This document shows positions 27,707 through 35,743 of a stretch of DNA of 64,000 nt, piece after piece. The position numbers were made by a program, and so were the translations under genes. The notes under the pieces are model-generated. The model was not told where the DNA came from. It ran no database searches and saw only the letters and a program-made list of their open reading frames with translations. Source of the stretch: Exiguobacterium sp. s48 (GTDB lineage: Bacteria > Bacillota > Bacilli > Exiguobacteriales > Exiguobacteriaceae); the NCBI RefSeq assembly GCF_018617395.1, contig NZ_JACSKC010000001.1, forward strand, positions 1,798,001-1,862,000. Reading direction: 5' to 3'. Numbering within the stretch: position 1 is the stretch's first letter; each line of letters opens with the position of its first letter.

Positions 27707-27721
27707 GCGCAATCGTTTGCA
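27707..27721. promoter_or_regulatory. cre/LacI-type operator upstream of the GH13 gene
   Basis: GCGCAATCGTTTGCA (reverse TGCAAACGATTGCGC) has palindromic arms GCAA/TTGC around a central CG. It fits WTGNAANCGNWWNCAW with one mismatch, and lies about 40 bp before the likely start codon in the promoter area (TTGCAT lies about 5 bp upstream of it on the reverse strand). CcpA or a MalR-like repressor are both possible. Confidence 0.5.
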
Positions 27722-27837
27722 CGATGCAATAAATTTATCTTACCAAAAAACATTCGATGATACAAAGATGTTTCATCAGCATACTCAACGTGTACCCTAC
27801 ACGATTTTGAAAAGAAATGAAAGCGAGGTGCCTCATC

Positions 27838-28302
27838 ATGTTTCGAATCGCTACACTTGATGATTTTTCAGCCATCGACCAATTGATTGTAAAGAAAGCG
27901 AAAGAATTTCAGGCAGCCGGGAAGTCACAATGGGTCAAATACCTAGAGCCGAGTCGCTCGGATTATGTTCGTCACGACTTGATGAAAGGGACGGTGTTTG
28001 TATACGAACGAAATCAGAAAGTGGTTGGTGCAGTCAGTCTCATCCCACCGACCGATTGGGACCATAATCTATGGAATGACGTGGACGGTGCCGTCTACTT
28101 ACATCGACTCGTCACGGATTCAAGCGCGAAAGGTGAACGCATCGGGGAACGTTTGATGCAACATGCCTTAGCAAACACGGCTACGACCGTTCGGTTGGAC
28201 TGTGTCGCGGACAACGCCTTCTTGAATAACTACTATCCTCAGTTCGGCTTCCGCTATATCGGTGAACGAAACGGATTCTCATTATTTGAAAAACAGGCTT
28301 GA
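27838..28302 (+). CDS. GNAT acetyltransferase
   Basis: 154 residues: FRIATLDDFSAIDQLI, AVYLHRLVTDSSAKGERIGERLMQHAL with a GNAT acetyl-CoA loop (SAKGERIGERL), then VRLDCVADNAFLNNYYPQFGFRYIGER. The ATG at 27838 follows GAGGTG at 7 nt; the upstream ATG at 27817 has no ribosome site. The MerR-type gene starts 47 bp downstream, separated by a palindrome that looks like that regulator's operator. Substrate unknown. Confidence 0.86.
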   Translation: MFRIATLDDFSAIDQLIVKKAKEFQAAGKSQWVKYLEPSRSDYVRHDLMKGTVFVYERNQKVVGAVSLIPPTDWDHNLWNDVDGAVYLHRLVTDSSAKGERIGERLMQHALANTATTVRLDCVADNAFLNNYYPQFGFRYIGERNGFSLFEKQA

Positions 28303-28349
28303 CCTTGACGCGACGTCAACCTTTACGCTTTGACTAAGGAGGTGAAGGG
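28303..28349 (+). promoter_or_regulatory. MerR-type operator/promoter of the TipA-like regulator
   Basis: Directly after the GNAT stop codon, CCTTGACG-CGA-CGTCAACC (28303-28321) is a near-perfect inverted repeat containing a TTGACG -35 box. A TTGACT about 19 bp further is the only downstream -10 candidate. TTGACG/CGTCAA palindromes within long-spaced promoters are typical of MerR-family operators, so autoregulation is likely. Confidence 0.6.
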
Positions 28350-29114
28350 ATGTATTCAATTCAGCAACTTGCATCACTCGCCGGAACGACAACACGAACG
28401 CTTCGGCATTATGACGCAATCGGTCTTCTCGTTGCGAGTCGCGACGTTAACGGCTATCGGCGTTATTCTTCGAGCGATGCGGAACGGTTGCAACTCATTT
28501 TACTCTATCGCACGCTCGATGTTCCCCTCGATCAAATCGGGGAATTGCTTGATTCGACGACGTTCAACCGGATTGATGTATTGAGCGAGCATATCGAGGC
28601 GTTGCGACAGAAAGCCGCCTATTTCGCGCAGCTCGCCGAGACGGCAGAAGCGACCCTCACCTCACTCAAAGGAGGGATTCCGATGGATGACAAATCATTG
28701 TTTGACGGATTGTCTTATGAGGAGATTCAAGCTCATGAGGCGAAGCATCAAGATGAGGTACAAGAGCGTTGGGGAGACAGTACAGCATACAAAACCGCGC
28801 AAGGTCGGGCATCGGCACGTTCCAAAGAAGACTGGGAACGGATCAACCAAATGCAACTCGATTTAATTGCGCCACTCGTCGATTTATATCGCGAACACGT
28901 CGCTATCGAAGATGAACGAGTCCAATCGATTGTCAAAGACAATCATCGCTTCATCGACACGTACTTTTACGACTGTTCTCTCGACATGTTCAGTGGACTC
29001 GGACAGATGTATGTGGCGGATGAGCGATTCACGGCATTTTATGATCGCTTTGAGCCAGGACTCGCTGTGTATTATAACGAGGCCATCCAATTCTATTGTA
29101 TCGCTAACAGCTAA
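28350..29114 (+). CDS. MerR-family regulator with TipAS effector domain
   Basis: 254 residues. N-terminal MerR winged helix (YSIQQLASLAGTTTRTLRHYDAIGLL, NGYRRYSSSDAERLQLI) and coiled-coil to about residue 110. A TipAS-like all-helical antibiotic-binding domain follows (about 130-254), with ERINQMQLDLIAPLVDLY, NHRFIDTYFYDCSLDMFSGLGQMYVAD and PGLAVYYNEAIQFYC. Relatives (Mta, SkgA, TipAL) activate drug-resistance genes when they bind lipophilic or thiopeptide drugs. AAGGAGGTG precedes the start. The preceding GNAT gene is a candidate target or partner. Confidence 0.9.
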   Translation: MYSIQQLASLAGTTTRTLRHYDAIGLLVASRDVNGYRRYSSSDAERLQLILLYRTLDVPLDQIGELLDSTTFNRIDVLSEHIEALRQKAAYFAQLAETAEATLTSLKGGIPMDDKSLFDGLSYEEIQAHEAKHQDEVQERWGDSTAYKTAQGRASARSKEDWERINQMQLDLIAPLVDLYREHVAIEDERVQSIVKDNHRFIDTYFYDCSLDMFSGLGQMYVADERFTAFYDRFEPGLAVYYNEAIQFYCIANS

Positions 29115-29142
29115 GTCCAAGCCTCAGGCTTGGACTTTTTGT
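29113..29142 (+). terminator. Terminator after the MerR-type gene
   Basis: 11-bp stem AAGTCCAAGCC / GGCTTGGACTT with a TCA loop and five T. It overlaps the 3' end of the convergent gene at 29124. Confidence 0.9.
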
Positions 29143-29768
29143 CGTCGCTCGGTGTCTTGCTGCGACCCTTTCTGAAGTTGTTCCCATAACATCGGCAAAC
29201 CCGTTGCTAAGTAGATATAAGGGAATGTGGAAAAATTGTCTGACCCGCCTGTGTACAATACCTCGCTCGTAAGAGGAATCCACCCCTTCTTCGTCCACTG
29301 ACAAATTTGAATTTCTTTTCTTGACGTGTAGGTATGAAACCCCCAATATGCATGTCTTTGGCTTTCTGCCAGGGTCGGAGTAAGTTTTAAAATGGGACAA
29401 CTCATTTCCTGCAAAAAGCGTTCATCCAGATCAGTCGTTTCGTGTAAGATGATCACATCGGGTTGCAGGTGTCGAATGACATGTTCCGCTTTTTGGTCGT
29501 TCAAAGAAACGACACGTGTCATTCGTTGTTCCGGGATGGACTGTTCCTCGAAAGGATATCGTGTTTTTAACTCCTCAATCCGTTCTTTGCTAAATAAACG
29601 CATCATTGGGGTCATGAGGTGCATATACGACTGTTGTAAAAGTTCTTTCCACGTTGTGACGTACGTCGGAGCAGGGCCATCTTCCATGACCACGTGCGTG
29701 ACACCTAAATCACGAACCGCTTGATAAACAAAGGGTGAACTCCAGTGGTCTCCCATACACAACACCAT
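29124..29768 (-). CDS. Degenerate formyltransferase-like protein at the end of the polysaccharide operon
   Basis: 214 residues. PDVIILHETTDLDERFLQEM followed by PILKLTPTLAESQRHAYWGFHTY resembles the core of formyl-transferase-fold proteins (PDVVV...NxHxG..P...YWA), but the catalytic Asn and His positions appear as Lys and Thr. The N-terminus is GDHWSSPFVYQAVRDLGVTHVV. It may therefore be a non-catalytic member, or an unrelated protein. ATG 29768 lies 6 nt after AGGAG. It starts 10 bp after the four-repeat protein gene on the same strand and is the last gene of the 38678-29124 operon. I do not assign a function. Confidence 0.4.
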   Translation of the reverse strand: MVLCMGDHWSSPFVYQAVRDLGVTHVVMEDGPAPTYVTTWKELLQQSYMHLMTPMMRLFSKERIEELKTRYPFEEQSIPEQRMTRVVSLNDQKAEHVIRHLQPDVIILHETTDLDERFLQEMSCPILKLTPTLAESQRHAYWGFHTYTSRKEIQICQWTKKGWIPLTSEVLYTGGSDNFSTFPYIYLATGLPMLWEQLQKGSQQDTERRQKVQA

Positions 29769-29778
29769 TCGCATCTCC

Positions 29779-30528
29779 TCATCTCCCCCCACTCTGATTT
29801 GCAGTTTGTCGCATTTCTGAGACGGCCACATCAAACGAACCAAACATTTGTTGAATGTCCTTTAAGGTTGGGCGGTTCCCCTGCTCTTTTTGCCATACTT
29901 CATATCCCCATGGCGAGAGTGATGTCAATTGTGTATCCGCCTCATGTAGCGCATCCATCATTTGTTTCTCTGTGAACAGTTCTCGCGTGGAGATCCCGAT
30001 CTCATCTAACGCTTGGGACCATGAACCAAAACGTCGCACCACTTTCGTGATACTCGGTCGTTGATGTTGTTTCGCCCATCTCGCATAGGCGGTCGAGGTA
30101 AACGGATGCACTTCTTCATTGGCATCTAGTAGCGCCTGAATGATTTCACATTTTTGATCGATTGAAATGATGCTCTTTAAATTCGCTTCAATCAACGCCA
30201 CTTTCCATGAACCGAATTGAATGACGACCTCTGTCAGCGTTGGAGCATGGTTCGTCATCGCCCACTTTCGGTAATCTGCGCTATTGAAGGTATCATGTTC
30301 TTTCGCCGCCTCACGGAGCATTTGAATCATTTCTTTCTTTGTAAAACGCGATGTTTGTTGTTCTAGCCCCGCCAGCCGCAAGACGTTTGTCCACGACCCG
30401 TACATTTCTAACAACTCGATCACCGTGACACCGCCGTGGATTCGCTGCCATTTCTGATACATGTAAATGGTGAGGCGACCGTCCGAAGAAGCCTCTTTTA
30501 AATGATCAATCAGTTGTTGCTCTCCCAT
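29779..30528 (-). CDS. Four-repeat protein of the homing-endonuclease-associated repeat family (copy 1)
   Basis: 249 residues made almost wholly of four repeats of about 55 residues (roughly 3-55, 62-116, 124-178, 184-240). Each is built on the pattern (E/D)xxIIxALxEAxxxxxxFxxxxYxxWxxxxxxPTxxxVxxxFGSWxxAL; examples are YRKWAMTNHAPTLTEVVIQ and YARWAKQHQRPSITKVVRR, ending QFGSWKVAL and RFGSWSQAL. The repeat matches the HNH-associated repeat (Pfam HNH_repeat) that is thought to bind DNA in phage-type endonucleases, but no nuclease domain is present. AAGGGGGAGG precedes the ATG, 33 bp after the glycosyltransferase gene, so it belongs to the polysaccharide operon. A paralogue lies at 39075. Confidence 0.75.
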   Translation of the reverse strand: MGEQQLIDHLKEASSDGRLTIYMYQKWQRIHGGVTVIELLEMYGSWTNVLRLAGLEQQTSRFTKKEMIQMLREAAKEHDTFNSADYRKWAMTNHAPTLTEVVIQFGSWKVALIEANLKSIISIDQKCEIIQALLDANEEVHPFTSTAYARWAKQHQRPSITKVVRRFGSWSQALDEIGISTRELFTEKQMMDALHEADTQLTSLSPWGYEVWQKEQGNRPTLKDIQQMFGSFDVAVSEMRQTANQSGGR

Positions 30529-30561
30529 GTCGCCTCCCCCTTACGTAATCGAAGTATCGGC

Positions 30562-31692
30562 TCATCCTACTTCACGACTACTGATTTGTGCGAACAGATG
30601 AAGCTGGCGACTCAAAATCTTAGTCTCGTCAAATTTTTCTTCCACCACTTCACGCCCGCGCCGTCCGAACGAATCACACTGATCCGGGTGTTCAATGAAC
30701 CAGCGCATCGCCAACGCCAAGGCGTCCGGCCGACCGACCGGGACAAGAAATCCGGTCTCTCCATCCGTCACTTCTTCTCGACAGCCACGGATATCTGTCG
30801 CGATCACCGGTAATCCGGATGCCATGGCCTCAAGAATAGAACGCGGTAATCCTTCTCGGTAAGAGGGGAGTAAAAAGACATCGTGTGCCGCAAATAACGA
30901 AGGGGTATCCCGAACAAATCCGGCATAGTGAATCTGTGGATTTTTTGCTAAATGTGCCTCTACTTGTTTCGCCGTCTCTTGGTCACGTTCGCTCGTCATC
31001 AATTCTCCGGCGATGGTCAAAGTCGCATTCGGATAATGTTCCGTCAGTTCATCAAATGCTTGGAGCAAATCCAAAATCCCTTTTTCTTGAACGAGACGCC
31101 CTACAAACAGGAATTTTAGACTGTCGGGGGAAATGAATTTTTCCGTTGGATAAAAGCGCGTCAAATCAATCCCGTTGCCAAGATGCATCAATCGTTCATC
31201 TTGTTTAAAGTGTCTCGTTTTGGCGAGTGAGTAATCTTCTTCGCTTTGGAGTAATAACCAATCGGTCGCCAATGCCGCAAGTGACTTCTCTAACCAAAAG
31301 ACGAGTTCGTATGCGATTCGTCCCATCCGTTCGTGGAAATAGAACCCGTGCGCGGTATAGAGGATATGAGGTGTCCTGGCAATCCGGGCCGCAACTCGCC
31401 CTAACGCTGCAGCGACCGGTGTGTGAACATGGATCGCATCATATTTTTCACGACGCAATAGCCTGACCAGTTCTTGAATGGTTTGTAAGTTTCGACGAGG
31501 ACTAAATTTCCGATCGATCGGAAGCGTATGAATGACCCATCCTTCTTCTCGAAGTCGATCTGTCCGATCCCCATAAGCACACGCAACGTCCACTTCATGC
31601 CCTTCCGCTTTTAATGACTCAATGAGGGGTCGCAGCAACACATCCGCTGTCATGTCGACTGCACAAAATTGAAGGATTTTTAGAGGCGCCAT
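30562..31692 (-). CDS. Glycosyltransferase family 4 (GT-B fold)
   Basis: 376 residues. N-terminal glycosyltransferase 4 subdomain (ILQFCAVDMTADVLLRPLIESLKAEGHEV, IHVHTPVAAALGRVAAR, HILYTAHGFYFHE) and C-terminal GT1 domain with LKFLFVGRLVQEKGILDLLQAF, IHYAGFVRDTPSLFAAHDVFLLPSYREGLPRSILEAMASGLPVIATD. Intact EX7E-type acidic positions. The HGFYFHE element is shared by EpsD/PglA-like enzymes acting on UDP-GlcNAc or GalNAc type sugars. Its start overlaps the dehydrogenase gene by 13 bp with GGAGGTG upstream. It adds one sugar to a lipid-linked glycan intermediate. Confidence 0.92.
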   Translation of the reverse strand: MAPLKILQFCAVDMTADVLLRPLIESLKAEGHEVDVACAYGDRTDRLREEGWVIHTLPIDRKFSPRRNLQTIQELVRLLRREKYDAIHVHTPVAAALGRVAARIARTPHILYTAHGFYFHERMGRIAYELVFWLEKSLAALATDWLLLQSEEDYSLAKTRHFKQDERLMHLGNGIDLTRFYPTEKFISPDSLKFLFVGRLVQEKGILDLLQAFDELTEHYPNATLTIAGELMTSERDQETAKQVEAHLAKNPQIHYAGFVRDTPSLFAAHDVFLLPSYREGLPRSILEAMASGLPVIATDIRGCREEVTDGETGFLVPVGRPDALALAMRWFIEHPDQCDSFGRRGREVVEEKFDETKILSRQLHLFAQISSREVG

Positions 31693-33011
31693 AAGTGCAC
31701 CTCCTCCGGCTTCATCGCACGATCGAGCATGCCTTTCAAGTCAATGACGATTCCTCGTCCGAGCTTCAACTGACGCTCTGCAATCTTCCAGCCTTCTTGC
31801 ACGAACTCATCATGAGAGACAGCATAGATGACGACATCCGCTGGTTTTAAGTCACAGTATGATTTAACCTCAATCCCATACTCTCGACGTACCTCTTCCG
31901 GATCGACGAGCGGGTCGCACACTTGCACCTCTAAACCAAACTCTTCGACCTCTCGAATCAATGACGCGACTTTCGAGTTTCGAATATCACTCACGTTTTC
32001 TTTGAAGGACATACCCATCACCGTGACACGAGATCCAAGGATGGCCATATTTTGACTGATCATTGTTTTGATGAGCGATGTAGCAACGAAACGACCCATC
32101 GTCTCATTGATTCGGCGTCCTGCTAAAATCACTTCCGGATGATAGCCGAGCATTTCCGATTTCATCGTCAAGTAGAATGGATCGACACCGATACAATGGC
32201 CTCCTACAAGACCAGGTCGGAAGTTAAGAAAGTTCCACTTTGTTCCCGCTGCCTCTAACACTTCAAGTGTATCGATGTTCATCCGATCAAAGATAATGGC
32301 TAATTCATTCATCAACGCAATGTTCAAATCACGTTGCGTATTCTCGATGACTTTCGCTGCTTCGGCTACTTTAATCGAGGAGGCGCGATGAACCCCAGCG
32401 TCGACCACTGTCTCATAAACAGCTGCCACCACATCTAACGTTTCTTCATCTTCCGCTGCCACGACTTTTTTAATCGTCCGGAACGTATGCTCACGATCCC
32501 CTGGATTGATTCGTTCAGGAGAATAGCCGACTTTAAAATCAATCCCAGCTCGGAGACCTGATGTTTTTTCAAGTAATGGGACACATTCTTCTTCTGTCAA
32601 TCCTGGATAGACTGTTGATTCATAGACGACGATTGTACCTGGTCGTAAATGGGATCCGACGGCACGAGTCGCGCTACAGATCGGACCTAAATCCGGTTGA
32701 TTTTGATCGTTGATCGGCGTCGGCACGGCTACGATAATAAAATCCGCTTCTTCTAGTTTTGCGACATCTGTCGTATATAAAACGGCTGCCTGCTCAAGGT
32801 CGACCGATTCCACTTCGCGTGTACTATCCAAATGAAGATTCAGTTCATTAATCCGTGTTTCATTGATATCTACTCCGATAACATCGCCTACACCGCCTAA
32901 TGCTACAGCGACAGGTAATCCGACATATCCTAGCCCAACAACAGCAACGTGACGATTGGCAATGGTTTTTCGTGTTGTCCGTGATTCTGAGATGAGTTTA
33001 TCCATGTCCAT
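31680..33011 (-). CDS. Nucleotide-sugar dehydrogenase (UDP-HexNAc 6-dehydrogenase, WbpA/TviB type)
   Basis: 443 residues. NAD site HVAVVGLGYVGLPVAVALGG (residues 21-40), VAVPTPINDQNQPDLG, YSPERINPGD, the central KVIENTQRDLNIALMNELAI, the catalytic Cys in VGGHCIGVDPFYL, and MGMSFKENVSDIRNSK. The GGHCIGVDPFYL form is typical of UDP-GlcNAc/ManNAc/GalNAc dehydrogenases (WbpA, TviB, Cap5O) rather than UDP-glucose dehydrogenases. Product: a UDP-aminouronic acid for the surface glycan. ATG codons 33011 and 33005 both follow AGGAGG. Confidence 0.9.
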   Translation of the reverse strand: MDMDKLISESRTTRKTIANRHVAVVGLGYVGLPVAVALGGVGDVIGVDINETRINELNLHLDSTREVESVDLEQAAVLYTTDVAKLEEADFIIVAVPTPINDQNQPDLGPICSATRAVGSHLRPGTIVVYESTVYPGLTEEECVPLLEKTSGLRAGIDFKVGYSPERINPGDREHTFRTIKKVVAAEDEETLDVVAAVYETVVDAGVHRASSIKVAEAAKVIENTQRDLNIALMNELAIIFDRMNIDTLEVLEAAGTKWNFLNFRPGLVGGHCIGVDPFYLTMKSEMLGYHPEVILAGRRINETMGRFVATSLIKTMISQNMAILGSRVTVMGMSFKENVSDIRNSKVASLIREVEEFGLEVQVCDPLVDPEEVRREYGIEVKSYCDLKPADVVIYAVSHDEFVQEGWKIAERQLKLGRGIVIDLKGMLDRAMKPEEVHLWRL

Positions 33012-33031
33012 CTGCCTCCTAAGACTCGGAA

Positions 33032-34384
33032 TTATGCAGGTTTATCAATCACAATGATTTTTCCATTCGGTCCCCGTGGAATCGACTGTACGGGGGTCAA
33101 GGTAATCACAACTTCATTCCCGAACAAAAGTTCCAATTCACGTTTCATTATTTCTTCGTGTTCCGGTTTAAAACGTTCAAGATCTGGAACATACTTCAGT
33201 TCAATATGATTCACATCAGTTTGACAATATTGTGTTTGAATGACTGAATTAGGTAGAACTCTAACAACGGTCGTCAAATCCCCTTCATAAATTTTTCGTT
33301 GATCCGGGGTAACCACGTAATTGCTTTCACGTCCCTCAATCGAGGTGACATACGTTCCACCTTGCCCACATGTGCATGTTCCTTCCCCGATTTTCATTCG
33401 ATCTCCAATCCGGTAACGAATGAGCGGGGTTCCATGCGTCGTAAAACTCGTCACAAGGATCTCTCCATCCTCTCCGTAAGGTTCAATCACGCCCGTTTCA
33501 TGATGCAAATGCATATTCCCATGAGAGCATTCCGTTAAGATCGGAGCTCCTTCGGATGAGGCGTATTGGTCAAAGACCGGGGCTTGGAATGCCTCTTCTA
33601 ACAACGCTCTACCTTGAGGTGTAATCGTTTCGGATGTTGGAAAGATGGCGAGTAACTGGAACTCAAGTTGAATCTGATTTTCTTTAATGTATTTCGCCAG
33701 TTCAATCATGGCAGATGGCGCACTATCTAAGACGACCGGTTTAAATGCATTTAAGGCGGCGACGTAATGCGGGATGGTTTCCGGCTTAATATGATAGAGC
33801 GAAAGTAACAATTGATGGAGCGGACGATTGTAGCGCCAAAATATCGGCTTTTCCTGGTTTGGATCACAAATTTTTCTTCCTGTAAAACTGGCACGCTTCA
33901 TCCCTTTTCGAAAACCATGCTGCGCTTTAAAGAAATCCACGTGAGCCATTCTTTTCTGGTAGTCTTCTTTTGTGAAATGAACCTGTAAAGAGGCCCCTGT
34001 CGTTCCCCCGGTCCGTCCTAAAATATCTGTTTTAATATTGGAGTGAATGTCCGGGGTTTTTCGTACCGTTTCTTTCTCTAGCACCGGAATACGTTTTAAA
34101 TCTTCCATCGAATTCAAAGGGAGCGTAATATCATTCTCTTTAAACAATCGTTGATAGTACGTATTGTGTGTCTCGCAAAATTGAAGAAACGAATTGAGCC
34201 GTTTCAATTGATCTGCTTCAACGACTTCTCTTTCTTTCGACCGATTAGCTAACATGACCAACTCATTCGCATACGTCCGACCATATCGTTCCTGCCATAA
34301 CTTCATTCCATACAATGATGTCATCCACTGTTGTACCGAAATTGGTGATTTCATGTATAGATCACGTAGTGCAATCCCTGCCAT
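33032..34384 (-). CDS. CapK/PaaK-like adenylate-forming enzyme (copy 2)
   Basis: 450 residues. Adenylation-type fold: P-loop ILGRTGGTTGASLQV, FWRYNRPLHQLLLSLYHI, FPTSETITPQGRALLE, VFDQYASSEGAPILTECSHG and TPLIRYRIGDRM followed by a CTCGQGG cysteine pair, as in coenzyme-F390 synthetase/CapK proteins often found in polysaccharide loci. It clearly resembles its neighbour copy over the whole length, so the two arose by tandem duplication. ATG 34384 lies 8 nt after GAGAGGAG; the ATG at 34402 directly abuts the previous stop but lacks a ribosome site. Likely activates a carboxylic acid for attachment to a sugar; the substrate is unknown. Confidence 0.82.
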   Translation of the reverse strand: MAGIALRDLYMKSPISVQQWMTSLYGMKLWQERYGRTYANELVMLANRSKEREVVEADQLKRLNSFLQFCETHNTYYQRLFKENDITLPLNSMEDLKRIPVLEKETVRKTPDIHSNIKTDILGRTGGTTGASLQVHFTKEDYQKRMAHVDFFKAQHGFRKGMKRASFTGRKICDPNQEKPIFWRYNRPLHQLLLSLYHIKPETIPHYVAALNAFKPVVLDSAPSAMIELAKYIKENQIQLEFQLLAIFPTSETITPQGRALLEEAFQAPVFDQYASSEGAPILTECSHGNMHLHHETGVIEPYGEDGEILVTSFTTHGTPLIRYRIGDRMKIGEGTCTCGQGGTYVTSIEGRESNYVVTPDQRKIYEGDLTTVVRVLPNSVIQTQYCQTDVNHIELKYVPDLERFKPEHEEIMKRELELLFGNEVVITLTPVQSIPRGPNGKIIVIDKPA

Positions 34385-34402
34385 GGTGTCGTCTCCTCTC
34401 AT

Positions 34403-35743
34403 CTATGCGTGAAGTCGTTTCACGACCCGCACTTTTCCGTTTTTTTCTTTTTTAATACTGCTGACGCTTTTCATGAATACTTTCATCCGTGATGTAAAGA
34501 GGCGCTCGACTTCATTTTTGAGTACCGCTTCATGCTCTGGTTCGAATCGCTCGTCGTCTTTCACATACAACATCTCAATTTCATCAATTTGATACTGAAG
34601 CACCTGAATTTGAACGATAGAATTTGGCAACACTCCGACAGCAGCCGTCAAATCACCTTCAAAGACTTTATAACCTTCCGGTGTCTCGACATAGTTCATT
34701 TGACGACCATCGATTGATTCGATGATTGTATCTTGGTCATCACACGGACAACTCGTATCACTGATTGTCATCCGATCGCCGATTCGATAGCGAATGAGCG
34801 GTGTGCCGTGTGTGGTGAAACTCGTGACGAGCGCCTCTCCAGAAACATCTGTCTCGATGATTCCCATCTCTGGTCGCAAATGCATTTTTCCTTGTTCACA
34901 TTCCGTCACAATTGGAGCTCCCTCAGAAGAGGCGTATTGGTCAAACACTGGCGCCTGAAACATTTCTTCAAGTAACAAGCGACCCGATGGCGTAAGTGTC
35001 TCCGAAGTCGGGAATAACGCGATTGGTTGAAACGATAACGTCTTCTCATGTCTTTTTAAATATTTGGCGATTTCAAGCATATCGGAAGGTGAGCCGTCGA
35101 GTGCAGCTGGTTGAAACCGATTCAACGAATCAATGTAATACGGAATCGTCGCCGGATTGGAATGAACGACTGAATACAGCATCTGTTTCATCGGTGCGTT
35201 GTATCGCCAATACACTTCACTTTTTTGGGCTCGTGGACAAATCATTCGTCCGGTGAAGCTAGCTCGTTTCATCCCTCGATAAAAACCATGCTGCTCTTTG
35301 AAATAATCAAGGTGTGCCATTCGAATTTGATAATCATATTCGGTGAAGCGTACTTGAATCGATTTTCCTGTCGTTCCCCCGGTCATACCGATGATCGGAG
35401 CATGAATATCAGAAAAAATGGTTTCATCTGTTCGTAACGTTTCCTTCTCTAATGGCGGAATTCGTTCAAAGTCCTCTAGTCGTTCGAGCGGTAGAGAAAT
35501 ACGATGCTTTTTAAAGATGCGGCGGTAATATGCGTTATGCCGATTACAAAACGTTAAAAATTGATTTAAGTGATTTAACCTCGCATCTGGCGAGCTCCCT
35601 TGTGTACGTCTCAGTCGTTCGAGTTCTTGTTGATAGTATGGACCGTATCGCTCCCGGTATAGTTTGATTCCATATAACGAAATCAACCAATTTTGAATGC
35701 GAATCGGTGAATTGGCATATATTCGGTCCTGAATCATCCGCAT
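34403..35743 (-). CDS. CapK/PaaK-like adenylate-forming enzyme (copy 1)
   Basis: 446 residues with the same order of motifs as copy 2: PIIGMTGGTTGKSIQV, YWRYNAPMKQMLYSVVHS, LFPTSETLTPSGRLL, VFDQYASSEGAPIVTE, HGTPLIRYRIGDRMTI and a reduced SCPCDDQD cysteine cluster. C-terminal swivel domain from about residue 350 (EGYKVFEGDLTAAVGVLPNS). Its ATG overlaps the stop of the epimerase gene (TAATG) with AAGGAGGGC upstream. Two different acyl-activating enzymes in one operon suggest two acyl decorations, or one hetero-oligomer. Confidence 0.82.
   Translation of the reverse strand: MRMIQDRIYANSPIRIQNWLISLYGIKLYRERYGPYYQQELERLRRTQGSSPDARLNHLNQFLTFCNRHNAYYRRIFKKHRISLPLERLEDFERIPPLEKETLRTDETIFSDIHAPIIGMTGGTTGKSIQVRFTEYDYQIRMAHLDYFKEQHGFYRGMKRASFTGRMICPRAQKSEVYWRYNAPMKQMLYSVVHSNPATIPYYIDSLNRFQPAALDGSPSDMLEIAKYLKRHEKTLSFQPIALFPTSETLTPSGRLLLEEMFQAPVFDQYASSEGAPIVTECEQGKMHLRPEMGIIETDVSGEALVTSFTTHGTPLIRYRIGDRMTISDTSCPCDDQDTIIESIDGRQMNYVETPEGYKVFEGDLTAAVGVLPNSIVQIQVLQYQIDEIEMLYVKDDERFEPEHEAVLKNEVERLFTSRMKVFMKSVSSIKKEKNGKVRVVKRLHA

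Noticed and set aside
29779-30528. Calling the four-repeat proteins homing endonucleases
   Set aside because: Only the associated repeat is present; I see no HNH, LAGLIDADG or GIY-YIG catalytic motif in either copy.
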